A DNA stretch of 64,000 nucleotides from Clostridium sp. KNHs205. Its GTDB lineage: Bacteria; Bacillota; Clostridia; Lachnospirales; Lachnospiraceae. The notes under the pieces were generated by a model that saw only the letters and a list, made by a program, of their open reading frames with translations, did no database searches and was not told the origin of the DNA. This document shows positions 48,929-57,287 of the stretch, in pieces. Location: contig NZ_JNLE01000005.1 of NCBI RefSeq assembly GCF_000702945.1, positions 186,001 to 250,000 of the forward strand, in the 5' to 3' direction. The position numbers and the translations under genes are program-made. The first letter of the stretch is position 1; every line of letters starts with the position of its first letter.

Positions 48929-48957
48929 ATTATATAATACAATTAATCTATTGTCAA
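48929..48957 (-). promoter_or_regulatory. Strong sigma-A-like promoter for oppA
   Basis: Minus-strand TTGACA, 17 bases, TATAAT: both hexamers match consensus. Transcription would start about 210 bases before the oppA ATG. The region 48960-49300 is AT-rich with no gene I can support. Confidence 0.78.
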
Positions 48958-49302
48958 TAAATCTTTATAAACAGTGAGTTTATCTATAATTATGCAGGGG
49001 TTATATTGTATTTAGTGCTTTTCCGCCCTTGTTAAATGCAAAAAAATACAATTTATCTGATAACTTATTTATTTTCTACAAGATTAAACATGCAATCTTT
49101 TTAAGTACAAGTTACACTATCCTGTTATTATGTACAAATTCCCAGCTTATAATTGGCAAAATAACGAAACTTTTTATAGGTATAATGTCTTATAGCTATT
49201 TACAATTGTAAATTTTATTATATTATGGTTTGATATTTTGTAAAAAATGTTATATTTCCTAGATATATAGGATAGGTAATAATTAAATTATCTTCCATCA
49301 TG

Positions 49303-49329
49303 AAAAAAAGCACTCCCTATTTCAGTGCT
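49303..49329 (-). terminator. Intrinsic terminator, minus strand
   Basis: AGCACTGAAATAGGGAGTGC followed by TTTTTTT on the minus strand, about 210 bases downstream of the 65-residue gene at 49541. Confidence 0.75.
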
Positions 49330-49540
49330 TAATCTCCTATTTGTTTCTTATCCTTTTGCTTCTATAGGCTATCGTCAGGCTGGAAATGGATTAAGGGTAT
49401 AATCGGTCTAACAGGTAGCAAAAATGAGAATTTACAATCTACTCGGACTGATTTATATAATAAGGCACAAGCTCTTTACAAGAATATACTCTCTACTCCA
49501 CCAAAAGCAAAGGAGCAGTGGCAAGTCCGCCCCCTCCTTT

Positions 49541-49738
49541 TTATCCTATCCTCTTTTCCAAAGCATCCGTCTTTCTATTTAGTATTTCATGCACATGTTC
49601 AACTTCATCTAAAATCATACCATCCATTGCTTTTAGCTCCGCCGTGTCTTTCATCTGCTGTCTCTTTAACTCCTTTAACGTCTTCTCAAAATCCATTATC
49701 TTGTCAAGTATCAGATCAAGTTTTTCTGCATCAGTCAT
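49541..49738 (-). CDS. Small helical hypothetical protein, 65 residues
   Basis: A short all-helical, charged protein (KLDLILDKIMDFEKTLKELKRQQ, later VEHVHEILNRKTDALEKR) that looks like a coiled coil. GGGGGA lies seven bases before the ATG. Similar small proteins occur widely in Clostridia; no function is known to me. The downstream stretch to the terminator at 49303 contains the possible gene relic described in the findings. Confidence 0.65.
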   Translation of the reverse strand: MTDAEKLDLILDKIMDFEKTLKELKRQQMKDTAELKAMDGMILDEVEHVHEILNRKTDALEKRIG

Positions 49739-49858
49739 TTTATTTCCCCCATAAATTTTACTAATTCAAATCTTACCATCATAGCATGAATTTTTCAAGG
49801 GAGCTATTACATTTATACGAAATATTTAGGATATTAAACACAAAAACTTCTAGGAAAG

Positions 49859-49890
49859 CAAAAAACAGGGCCGATTTACTCGGCCCTGTA
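49859..49890 (-). terminator. Intrinsic terminator of the cold-shock gene
   Basis: ACAGGGCCG-loop-CGGCCCTGT followed by TTTTTTGC on the minus strand, about 75 bases after the csp stop. Confidence 0.85.
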
Positions 49891-49964
49891 AAACTTACTA
49901 TTATAGATACAAATTATATATGGATAAAACAACAGTACATCTAATAATCTGTTTTTTTTCAGAT

Positions 49965-50174
49965 TTACGCTACGCAAACATTTGCAGCTTTAACCTTTCG
50001 ACTACTAGGATCTCTTTCAATGTCAAAAGTGACTCTTTGACCTTCTTCAAGACTCTTAAACCCATTTGAAGTGATTGCAGAAAAATGCACAAATACATCT
50101 TCTCCACCATTTTCATCAGTAATAAATCCAAACCCTTTTTGTGCGTTAAACCATTTTACAATACCGTTATTCAT
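49965..50174 (-). CDS. Cold-shock protein (CspA family)
   Basis: A 69-residue single cold-shock domain: [15 protein letters not shown] (RNP1), DVFVHFSAI (RNP2) and [10 protein letters not shown]. It is an RNA chaperone binding single-stranded nucleic acid. GGAGG lies nine bases before the ATG. The 300-base upstream gap (50175-50473) may carry a long regulated leader, but I see no definite motif. Confidence 0.95.
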   Translation of the reverse strand: MNNGIVKWFNAQKGFGFITDENGGEDVFVHFSAITSNGFKSLEEGQRVTFDIERDPSSRKVKAANVCVA

Positions 50175-50473
50175 TTACGATACCTCCATTATAATATTTG
50201 TATCAAAGTAAATAAAAAAATTGACCCTATACACAAACCAGTTAAAAGAACGACTTGTATGTATATTAGGCCAACTCTGTTAAATTCATTGATTATGTTT
50301 TACATACTATCACAGTTAATCCCCAAAGTCAACCATTATTATTTAAATAGATTTATTCTACGATTCATTTCTTACTACCGGCTACCAAGGCTGTCTTTGA
50401 CTTGTCCAAATTATCACACTGAGTATTACAGTCAGACGTATGTAATCATTTATAAATAATCACTCTTAATTTA

Positions 50474-51757
50474 CTAATCCACTTGTAATTTAACAATATT
50501 AAACTGTGAATTAATAACCAACCACAGTTGTGGGTTATAAATATTTATATTCCAGATTCCCGAGCCATGTAGATTGAAATTAACTATTAAACTTAGAACT
50601 GCATTTATACTTCTTGCATCTATAAACCAGACAATATGCTGTGTATCTCCACTAGTATATCTAAAAAATGGTGTTTGAGATAATGTGTCGAATTCAATCT
50701 TTGCACCATATGTACTGGCTAAATTAATAGCGCCATCGTAGGAAAGAACATTAATATTTGATAAACCTGGTAAAAAAGGCAACTCCCAGTCATAACCAAT
50801 CGTTGGGATTCCTATAATTATTTTTTCCGGAGTAATAATAGTATTTATGTAATTTAAAAATATCTCCAAATCATTAATCGAAATTATTGGAGTTGGTGGG
50901 TTTACATTTGTTGCCCATTGATAATTCATAAATATAATATTTTGTGATAATTGATCTAATATAGAATAATCCACTCTTTCAAAGCTAGCATCAGCTCCAA
51001 TATTACTAAGATTAGGGTCAACTGTTACAAATACTAAATATCCCTCACTATTTAAACGTTCGGTAATAAGAGTAAAAAATGAATTATAATATTGTATATT
51101 ACTTACATTAATATATTGAAAAGAAATATTGACTCCTCTATAGCCCTTTATCCTTAGGATGCTTAAAAGATTCTGTATATAACTATTTTGAAAATCTGGA
51201 TTTAATAATAAGTCAATTTCATTTACAATATTCGCCTTACCAGTTATCGTTAAAGTAGTTAGTAACAAAAGTGGGACAACACCATATGATTTGATAATTT
51301 CAATAATCTGAGAGTCATCTGAATAAGAAATTATATCTCCTTCTCTTGTTGCTGTATAATTTACGATTGAAAGGTAAGTAAGGTATGGTAAAGTTTTTGT
51401 TAGAACACTTTTATCAATACTGGGAGTGGTGTTTCCATGCAAAGTAATATTACCTTTTTTATTATAACTTATAATAATTGTTTCCCCAGGATAAATATAT
51501 TTTCTATCTGAAAGAAACGGATTATTCATAAGTAGTTGCATGGTTGAGATATTAAACGCTTCTGCTATACCTATTAGACTGTCTCCTTCTTCAACTGTAT
51601 AAACAACCTCTGGAATCGCTATAACAAGCGCTTGCCCTTCTACTAAACTATACGTATTTTCCAAACCATTATCTAAAATCAACATTTCTTCTGTAATACC
51701 ATAATAACCAGCTATCGACTGTAATGTCTCACCTTGCTGTACAACATGTATCTCCAT
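50474..51757 (-). CDS. LysM and GH18-like spore germination protein, catalytic residues lost
   Basis: A YaaH/SleL-like protein of 427 residues: two LysM domains (1-46 VVQQGETLQSIAGYYGIT, 50-97 YTVEEGDSLIGIAEAFN) that bind peptidoglycan, then a GH18 barrel. The usual GVN-x-D-x-E site reads GVNISFQYI, so both the Asp and the general-acid Glu are replaced. The start at 51757 has GAGG five bases before. Its base composition is AT-richer than its paralogue at 52673. It may be a non-hydrolytic binding protein. Confidence 0.85.
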   Translation of the reverse strand: MEIHVVQQGETLQSIAGYYGITEEMLILDNGLENTYSLVEGQALVIAIPEVVYTVEEGDSLIGIAEAFNISTMQLLMNNPFLSDRKYIYPGETIIISYNKKGNITLHGNTTPSIDKSVLTKTLPYLTYLSIVNYTATREGDIISYSDDSQIIEIIKSYGVVPLLLLTTLTITGKANIVNEIDLLLNPDFQNSYIQNLLSILRIKGYRGVNISFQYINVSNIQYYNSFFTLITERLNSEGYLVFVTVDPNLSNIGADASFERVDYSILDQLSQNIIFMNYQWATNVNPPTPIISINDLEIFLNYINTIITPEKIIIGIPTIGYDWELPFLPGLSNINVLSYDGAINLASTYGAKIEFDTLSQTPFFRYTSGDTQHIVWFIDARSINAVLSLIVNFNLHGSGIWNINIYNPQLWLVINSQFNIVKLQVD

Positions 51758-52280
51758 AAAAGCCTCAAATAATCGTTTATTTAAATATATGACTATTCTT
51801 TTTATAAAATCCATATTACTCATTGCAAAGTTTAAAAATTAATATTCGAAAGACATCTAACTTTTTAACTTGTTATGGTCAGCCACTCCTCTGATTTTCC
51901 GATTTTATTATTTATAACTGTGACTTCATTTATGATTTAGTGTCATATTTTTCATTTTCCCCCATACGGTATTAATGTAAAACATATCAATACTTTTGTT
52001 TTTCCATGTTGGTTGGTCAGTATCCCGAACCTACTGACCACCACTCTGTTAATCAAGGAGCTCTTTTTTCTTTCCAGTAACCATTCCAGGTCAGAACTGT
52101 TACATACGCAGCATTTGTATCTTTAACTATGATTGGGTAATAATTATATATTTTATGTAAGCAACCGGAAAACAAATGCACTATAGTATATCAGTACTTT
52201 TTTTTCAATTTTAGTATTATTTTGATAGTTTGATAATGCATTCATTTTATATCTAGTTACCAAATAGTTATCTCAGTATG
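51758..52280. other. Non-coding gap upstream of the LysM-GH18 gene
   Basis: No gene seen. It contains a perfect 9-bp hairpin (TGGTCAGTA/TACTGACCA, about 52013-52042) without a T-run. Confidence 0.5.
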
Positions 52281-52304
52281 AAAAAAGCACCCTTACGGAT
52301 GCCT
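52281..52304 (-). terminator. Intrinsic terminator after the tRNA genes
   Basis: Minus-strand GCATCC-GTAA-GGGTGC followed by TTTTTT, about 50 bases after tRNA-Thr. Confidence 0.75.
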
Positions 52305-52355
52305 TAAATTCATTATTCATTGTCTACAATCATTGATTTTACAGTATTTCTTATA

Positions 52356-52428
52356 AGCTGGAAATGGGACTCGAACCCACGACTTCCTCATTACGAGTGA
52401 GGTACTCTACCAACTGAGTTATTCCAGC
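52356..52428 (-). tRNA. tRNA-Thr(CGU)
   Basis: A 73-base cloverleaf: acceptor GCTGGAA/TTCCAGC, D-arm ACTC/GAGT, anticodon stem CCTCA/TGAGG with loop CTCGTAA (anticodon CGT), T-arm GTGGG-TTCGAGT-CCCAT. CCA is not encoded. It follows tRNA-Pro by 10 bases, under one promoter. Confidence 0.96.
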
Positions 52429-52438
52429 ACATAAAAAA

Positions 52439-52512
52439 TCGAGGTGACGGGATTCGAACCCACGGCCTCTGCGTCCCGAACGCAGCGCTCTACCAATCTG
52501 AGCCACACCTCG
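52439..52512 (-). tRNA. tRNA-Pro(CGG)
   Basis: A 74-base cloverleaf: acceptor CGAGGTG/CACCTCG, anticodon stem CTGCG/CGCAG with loop TTCGGGA (anticodon CGG), T-arm CGTGGG-TTCGAAT-CCCGT. CCA is not encoded. Confidence 0.96.
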
Positions 52513-52545
52513 TTTTTAATATTTATGAATTAATCTCGCCAAATT

Positions 52546-52574
52546 ATTATGCTACTTTCCAAGGAAAAAGTCAA
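52546..52574 (-). promoter_or_regulatory. Promoter of the tRNA-Pro-tRNA-Thr operon
   Basis: Minus-strand TTGACT, 17 bases, CATAAT, about 35 bases before the tRNA-Pro 5' end. Confidence 0.75.
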
Positions 52575-52672
52575 GTAAAAAAATTCTTTTATATATAATA
52601 ATTGGTATTATTTTATGAATGAGTTTATACTAACAGAATATATATTATTAGAGTAATTTAATGAGGTTGCCT

Positions 52673-53971
52673 ATGGAGATTTATCTGGTTAAGCAAGGTG
52701 ATACCATTTATTCAATAGCAGAAGCATATAAAATATCCCCTGAAACCCTAATAAGAAATAATGGTATAATCAACTACGATAATCTGGTAATCGGACAGAC
52801 TATTGTTATCGTATATCCAGAGGAAACCTACACCGTAAAGGAGGGCGACACTTTATTTGACATAGCAGCCGCAAATAATGTTACTCCCCTTGAGTTATTA
52901 AGGAACAATCCTGATTTGTCCGGCCGCCGTCTTTTATATCCGGGGGAAGAATTAGTTATACGATACAATAATACCAACGGACGGCTGAAAACCAACGGAT
53001 ATGCTTATCCTTTCATTGATTTTACTGTACTGATAAAAACACTTCCCTACCTGAGTTTCTTAACTATTTTTACATATCAGTTATCTTCAACCGGCCTTCT
53101 TTCAGGCTATGATGATGCCGATATTATTAATTACGCTAAAATTTATGGTGTAGCACCGATTATGTTTCTAAATACAACTGACAGAACAATTGCAGCTGAA
53201 CCGACTTCTTTTTTTTCCAGAAGTATTTCCTATGAAGTATTAAATTCCCTGATAACTATTATAATAGATAAAATAGAAGAAACAGGATATTCCGGTGTCA
53301 ATCTATTTCTTGAAAACATTACACTTGATAACTACCCGATAATTGTTGACAATATAAAAGTCCTTTCATCCCGTATGAAGGAAAAAGGACTTATTACAAT
53401 GTTTACACTTACTCCTGAAATCTTTAATCTGCCCTCCGGCATTACTTATCTTGATATTGATTATTCAGACCTTGCACAAGCTGTTGATTATATTATCCTG
53501 GCATCTTATAACTGGGGCTATACATTTGGTCCCCCTGCTGCTGTCACACCAATCGAAACAGTAACACAGAATCTTGATTACGCTACCTCTGTTATTCCCT
53601 CCAGAGAGATTTTTATTGGTGTCCCAATAATCGGGTATGACTGGAAATTATCCAGTGACGGTAACTATACCGTAGCAAATGCGCTCAATTCAGATGCCGC
53701 TATTATGCTTGCTACTGATGTTGGGGCAATTATAGAATTCGATACTGCCTCAATGGCTCCGTTTTTTACATATACCAGCAGAGACAATAACACTGATGTA
53801 AATCATATTGTCTGGTTCAAAGATGCCAGAAGCATCCAAACCCTCTATGGTTATACCCAGGAATATATGCTTGCCGGGGCAGCCGTTTGGAATATAATGC
53901 ACTTTTTCCAACAGATGTGGTTTATCATAAATACCCAGTATCAGATTATCGGTCCCCATGATGAATTCTAA
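52673..53971 (+). CDS. LysM and GH18-like spore germination protein
   Basis: A 432-residue paralogue of the protein at 50474: LysM 1 (YLVKQGDTIYSIAEAYKIS), LysM 2 (YTVKEGDTLFDIAAANNVT) and a GH18 barrel. The active-site strand reads GVNLFLENI: the Glu is kept, the preceding Asp is not. The C-terminal part aligns with the paralogue throughout (GAIIEFDTASMAPFFTYTS and HIVWFKDARSIQTL). Family members are spore cortex or coat lytic enzymes. The ATG at 52673 has GAGG six bases before. Divergent from its paralogue, with the tRNAs between. Confidence 0.88.
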   Translation: MEIYLVKQGDTIYSIAEAYKISPETLIRNNGIINYDNLVIGQTIVIVYPEETYTVKEGDTLFDIAAANNVTPLELLRNNPDLSGRRLLYPGEELVIRYNNTNGRLKTNGYAYPFIDFTVLIKTLPYLSFLTIFTYQLSSTGLLSGYDDADIINYAKIYGVAPIMFLNTTDRTIAAEPTSFFSRSISYEVLNSLITIIIDKIEETGYSGVNLFLENITLDNYPIIVDNIKVLSSRMKEKGLITMFTLTPEIFNLPSGITYLDIDYSDLAQAVDYIILASYNWGYTFGPPAAVTPIETVTQNLDYATSVIPSREIFIGVPIIGYDWKLSSDGNYTVANALNSDAAIMLATDVGAIIEFDTASMAPFFTYTSRDNNTDVNHIVWFKDARSIQTLYGYTQEYMLAGAAVWNIMHFFQQMWFIINTQYQIIGPHDEF

Positions 53972-53980
53972 CCTGTTCTG

Positions 53981-54913
53981 TTAGCTGTTTCTATTCTCTC
54001 CCCAGAAGCATATACCAATGGCTCCAGGACCGGAATGTGCTCCTATGCTGGGACTTATGACATTAATAATAACCTTGGCATCCTTCACTGCTTCTTTTAT
54101 TAACCTGGCGACATACTCAGCTTCTTCCGCCGCATCGCCATGAACCACACAAATGGGTAAACCGGCGGAGCCTTCTATGGTGGCAGTATTTTCTGCACCA
54201 GCGGTGCTCTCTGCCATGGTGGTGTTATCCACCTCACCCATTTGCTTAACCATATTTGCAACAATGGTGGATAAGGACTTTTTACGACCTCTTACAGTTC
54301 CCGCAGGCACTAATTTTCCTTCGTCATTCACTACAAGTACCGGCTTGATATTTATCATGCTTCCGACAAAAGCTGATACCTTAGAAATTCGACCTCCGCG
54401 CTGAAGGTGAAACAGATCATTTACTGTAAATTGAACACAGAAGTTACTTAAATGCTGTAAAAGCCAGTCTGCTATCTCATCAATTCCTTTTCCGGCTTCC
54501 TTCAGTTCCACTGCTTTCATAACCATTAAGCCCTGTCCCAGAGAGGCATTCAAGGAATCCACAACTATAATCTTAGCATCTGTATATTCTTCGCACAATT
54601 CTCTGGCACCCGCTGCCACATTACTGCAGCCGCCGCTTAAGGCAGACGAAAAACTAATATGTAATACTTCTTTACCTTCTGTTATAAGCTTAAGAAAAGT
54701 AGAATGTATGACAGCAGGATTACTTGCCATTGTCGTAGGCATTAACCCACCCCGCATACTATCATAAAATTCTTTTGGCGTCAGGTTTACTTCATCACCG
54801 TATACTGTATTATTCAATTCATAATAATGGGGGATGATTACTATCCCCTTTTCACTTATGTAATCAGGCAGTAAATCACTGTTTGAGTCAGTTGTTATAA
54901 CAAAATCCTTCAT
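53981..54913 (-). CDS. DegV family fatty-acid-binding protein, second paralogue
   Basis: A 310-residue DegV/FakB protein: FVITTDSNSDLLPDY, ISFSSALSGGCSN, DSLNASLGQGLMVMKAVEL, FTVNDLFHLQRGGRIS and a terminal PSIGAHSGPGAIGICFWG. It carries a Thr/Ala/Glu-rich insertion of about 25 residues (about 220-245), absent from the other copy at 10507-11379. GGGAGATGAAGG precedes the ATG. It ends ten bases from the stop of the convergent LysM gene. Confidence 0.92.
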   Translation of the reverse strand: MKDFVITTDSNSDLLPDYISEKGIVIIPHYYELNNTVYGDEVNLTPKEFYDSMRGGLMPTTMASNPAVIHSTFLKLITEGKEVLHISFSSALSGGCSNVAAGARELCEEYTDAKIIVVDSLNASLGQGLMVMKAVELKEAGKGIDEIADWLLQHLSNFCVQFTVNDLFHLQRGGRISKVSAFVGSMINIKPVLVVNDEGKLVPAGTVRGRKKSLSTIVANMVKQMGEVDNTTMAESTAGAENTATIEGSAGLPICVVHGDAAEEAEYVARLIKEAVKDAKVIINVISPSIGAHSGPGAIGICFWGENRNS

Positions 54914-55272
54914 CCTTCATCTCCCTTATTGTTTTTATGTAAACTTATAGATACATTATACCTGATAGCTTACACGGTTGTACAGCTTTTAATTGTGAAT
55001 CTAAAATATCTGTTTATACTATTTTTATAAATTTAATAATTGATTTATATATATTGATTTAAACCTTATCCTTTTAACGCTGGAATCATATAAAATCATA
55101 AACATATCCTAATGAACAATAATAAACGCAGCATTATGATATCAATGCTCAAAAAGATAATACACCTTTAAAAGTTAATTCTTGCAAAAAAAGAATAATA
55201 AATCCTTAATCTCTATCTTTTAAATACTTCAAATATGAATTAAATAGTCAAAAACCTCAGCAATCTTATGAA
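54914..55272. other. Non-coding AT-rich gap between degV and the palindromic element
   Basis: No gene or RNA recognised. A TATAAT at about 54955 on the minus strand may serve the degV gene, but no clear -35 is seen. Confidence 0.4.
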
Positions 55273-55500
55273 AACAGGCGAATTATGCAAAACAGAAAGA
55301 ACGAATGCGCCTATGGAAAGGTATAAGAAGTCCTAATTCTCTGAATAGTTTGTGCTATAATGTAAAACAGATTGTTTGAGCGTAGCGAGTTATCTGTTTT
55401 ACATTATGACAAGCACAAAATATTCAGAGAATTAGGACTTCTTATACCTTGGAATTGAAGCATGAGTTCTTTCTGTTTTGCACAATTTGCCGTCCCCTTG
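55273..55500. mobile_element. Long palindromic MITE-like element, copy 2
   Basis: About 228 bases that fold on themselves. GCAAAACAGAAAGAAC pairs with GTTCTTTCTGTTTTGC. GGTATAAGAAGTCCTAATTC pairs with GAATTAGGACTTCTTATACC, and ATGTAAAACAGAT with ATCTGTTTTACAT around GAGCGTAGCGAGTT. It is a close copy of 30463-30686 and better conserved. It lies just upstream of the interrupted ABC gene's promoter. Confidence 0.8.
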
Positions 55501-55563
55501 TGACCTCCCCCTATCCTTCCCCTATCCTTCCCCTAAATAAAATATGGGAAAATGTCTTTTTTT

Positions 55564-55594
55564 TTCACACCATTCGTCATATTCTCATATAATA
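55564..55594 (+). promoter_or_regulatory. Promoter of the interrupted ABC-transporter operon
   Basis: TTCACA, 18 bases, TATAAT, about 26 bases before the ATG. The same stretch reads CATATAATA preceded 17 bases upstream by AC, which also fits the sigma-K type consensus (AC-N16/17-CATANNNTA). Both readings are possible. Confidence 0.5.
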
Positions 55595-55619
55595 CATTAT
55601 AAATAAACCGGAGGAGCCT

Positions 55620-56312
55620 ATGGGAGAAATCTTAAGAATTAATAACGTCGTATACACTTACCATAGTTTAGAAGGAGAAACTCTGGCCTTAAAAGATATT
55701 TCCTTCCACGTTGATGACGGCGAATTCCTAGCCATTGTTGGACCAAGCGGATGCGGTAAATCGACTTTACTCTCATTGATTGCAGGACTTATAACACCTG
55801 ACACTGGTGAGATTTTAATAGATGGAAAAGATTTAAAAGCATCCGGAAAAAATATCGGATATATGCTGCAGAAAGATCATTTACTGGAATGGAGATCCAC
55901 TCAAAAAAATCTTACACTAGGACTCGAAATACAAAATAAGCTAACAGAAAACAGTTATGTTATGATAAATGAGATGCTTTCTACTTACGGATTGATAACC
56001 TTCAAAAATTCTAAACCCTCTTCTTTATCCGGCGGAATGAGACAACGCGCCGCTTTGATTCGCACTCTTCTGCTGGAACCCGATATACTTCTTTTGGATG
56101 AACCCTTTTCAGCTTTGGACTATCAAACCCGCATCGAAGTATCAGATGATATCTGGGGAATTATCAGAAAGGAGCATAAAACTGCCATTCTTATTACCCA
56201 CGACATATCAGATGCAATGATTACGGAATTTCTACCAATTATTTTCTACATAATTCACCATATTTTGCAATCTGCATATACTAATAAAAAAGTAAAGGAG
56301 AATTGTGAATGA
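55620..56312 (+). pseudogene. ABC transporter ATP-binding protein, 5' part of a split gene
   Basis: SsuB/TauB-type ATPase. The first 197 codons hold Walker [13 protein letters not shown]-loop MLQKDHLLEW, signature [13 protein letters not shown], Walker B ILLLDEPFSALD and H-loop LITHDIS. At 56211 the sequence switches to unrelated DNA, giving 33 foreign residues (AMITEFLPIIF to the stop). The expected C-terminal 60 residues lie 2.7 kb away at 58930-59115 in the right order and frame. GGAGGAGCC precedes the ATG. As it stands the protein keeps all ATP-binding motifs but lacks its C-terminal helices. Confidence 0.9.
56190..56240 (+). other. Left recombination junction of the serine-recombinase element
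   Basis: Gene sequence CACGACATATCA is followed by GA (56211-56212) and then element sequence TGCAATGATTACGG. Position +8 to +12 after the GA reads ATTAC, mirrored by GTAAT at the same distance on the other junction. Confidence 0.75.
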
Positions 56313-56557
56313 ATTCAGACAGAGACAAAAATAAAGATGTGCAACAATCAGACTGCTGTGGCGGCTGGTCAAACAATCCTTGGGGCAGAGATCCCTGGCG
56401 TACTGGCCCATGGGGTCCTGGTCCCGGAAAACCTCCTTGGGGAGCCGGTTCCTGGGGTCCTGGTCCTTGGGGCAACGGCCCTTGGGGTCCTGGTCCTGGA
56501 AAAGGTCCTTGGGGTCCTGGTCCTTGGGGTCCTGGTCCGAGAAGAAGACCCTGGTAA
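56309..56557 (+). CDS. Gly/Pro/Trp-rich repeat protein encoded by the element
   Basis: An 82-residue protein: a polar start (MNSDRDKNKDVQQSDCCGG) and then about nine PWGxGP-type repeats, ending RRRPW. The ATG overlaps the stop of the truncated ATPase frame (ATGA), and AGGAG lies eight bases upstream, so it would be translated after it. No signal peptide or membrane segment. Its composition resembles some spore-coat or structural repeat proteins, but I recognise no family. A role in controlling excision cannot be excluded. Confidence 0.72.
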   Translation: MNSDRDKNKDVQQSDCCGGWSNNPWGRDPWRTGPWGPGPGKPPWGAGSWGPGPWGNGPWGPGPGKGPWGPGPWGPGPRRRPW

Positions 56558-56576
56558 TAATTTTCACTATACAATA

Positions 56577-56640
56577 AATATCCGGTACTGGGAACTGTTC
56601 ATCATTTTGCTTGAAGCAGTCCTAAGTACCGGATATTTTC
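56577..56640 (+). terminator. Large hairpin after the Trp-rich gene
   Basis: AAATATCCGGTACT pairs with AGTACCGGATATTT over a 35-base loop that has its own GGAACTG/CAGTCC pairing; TTTT follows. Probably the terminator of the truncated-ATPase/Trp-rich transcript. Confidence 0.65.
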
Positions 56641-56689
56641 CAGACATAACTATTTTTGTCATATAATGTTCTTTAATTTTAAGAAGATT

Positions 56690-56872
56690 CTACCTTGTTT
56701 CCTCTTCCTTTATCAGCTCTTCCAGATACTTAATAAGCTGAGGATATAACTCCTGTTGTTCTTTTTTCTCTCTGTTCCCGATCCACCGTATAAGAAGCTC
56801 TGCAATAAGTTCATTGGCGGTGTCTTCCGACAAACTGTAACCCTCATTCGGATAATTCACAATTATGTTCAT
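56690..56872 (-). CDS. Small hypothetical protein encoded on the opposite strand of the element
   Basis: A 60-residue frame (MNIIVNYPNEGYSLSED, then a helical charged part ending LIKYLEELIKEEETR). GGGAG lies five bases before the ATG at 56872, decidedly better than the upstream start at 56947. Small size and helix-rich sequence would suit a DNA-binding accessory such as a directionality factor, but there is no direct evidence. Confidence 0.55.
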   Translation of the reverse strand: MNIIVNYPNEGYSLSEDTANELIAELLIRWIGNREKKEQQELYPQLIKYLEELIKEEETR

Positions 56873-57060
56873 ACTGGCTCCCATTGCCTGCTGCAGCTGT
56901 ACAGATGTAGCACTGCCACAAATAAGGGTGTGAATTATGTATTTCAATATTTCACACTACTCAATCTAATGTCTTTATCACAGGCTATTCATTACCACTT
57001 CCAATTATGATGTATTGAAAGAGCAGTCATGTAATTCAGCAAAAAGGATATACATACATT

Positions 57061-57219
57061 AGGGTGTGTCTGAAAACTGCTTGTACCGGGCTGGAGGTTC
57101 CGCTTTGTGGGAGGCAAGACGAAATTTTGGCGGAAAGGTGCTATATTCCCAAAATTGTAACGCAGAATACCCCAAAATGGGGTCTTCAGAACGGTACAAT
57201 GAGTTTTCAGACACACCCT
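57061..57219. mobile_element. 159-bp MITE with 18-bp terminal inverted repeats
   Basis: Starts AGGGTGTGTCTGAAAACT and ends with the exact complement AGTTTTCAGACACACCCT; further inward TTGTACCG pairs with CGGTACAA. No ORF. It lies between the small opposing ORF and the recombinase, so it was probably inserted in the element after it formed. The remaining 56873-57287 sequence holds no gene. Confidence 0.85.
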
Positions 57220-57287
57220 GGGTACTGGAATAGATAACAGGAGTATATGATTACCAGTCGTGGGAAATGCATAGATAGGAGGATATC

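Noticed and set aside
56281-56574. Minus-strand Gly/Pro/Gln-rich frame opposite the Trp-rich gene
   Set aside because: It arises from the same repeats read backwards. The plus-strand frame has AGGAG and ATGA coupling, the minus-strand one has no plausible start.
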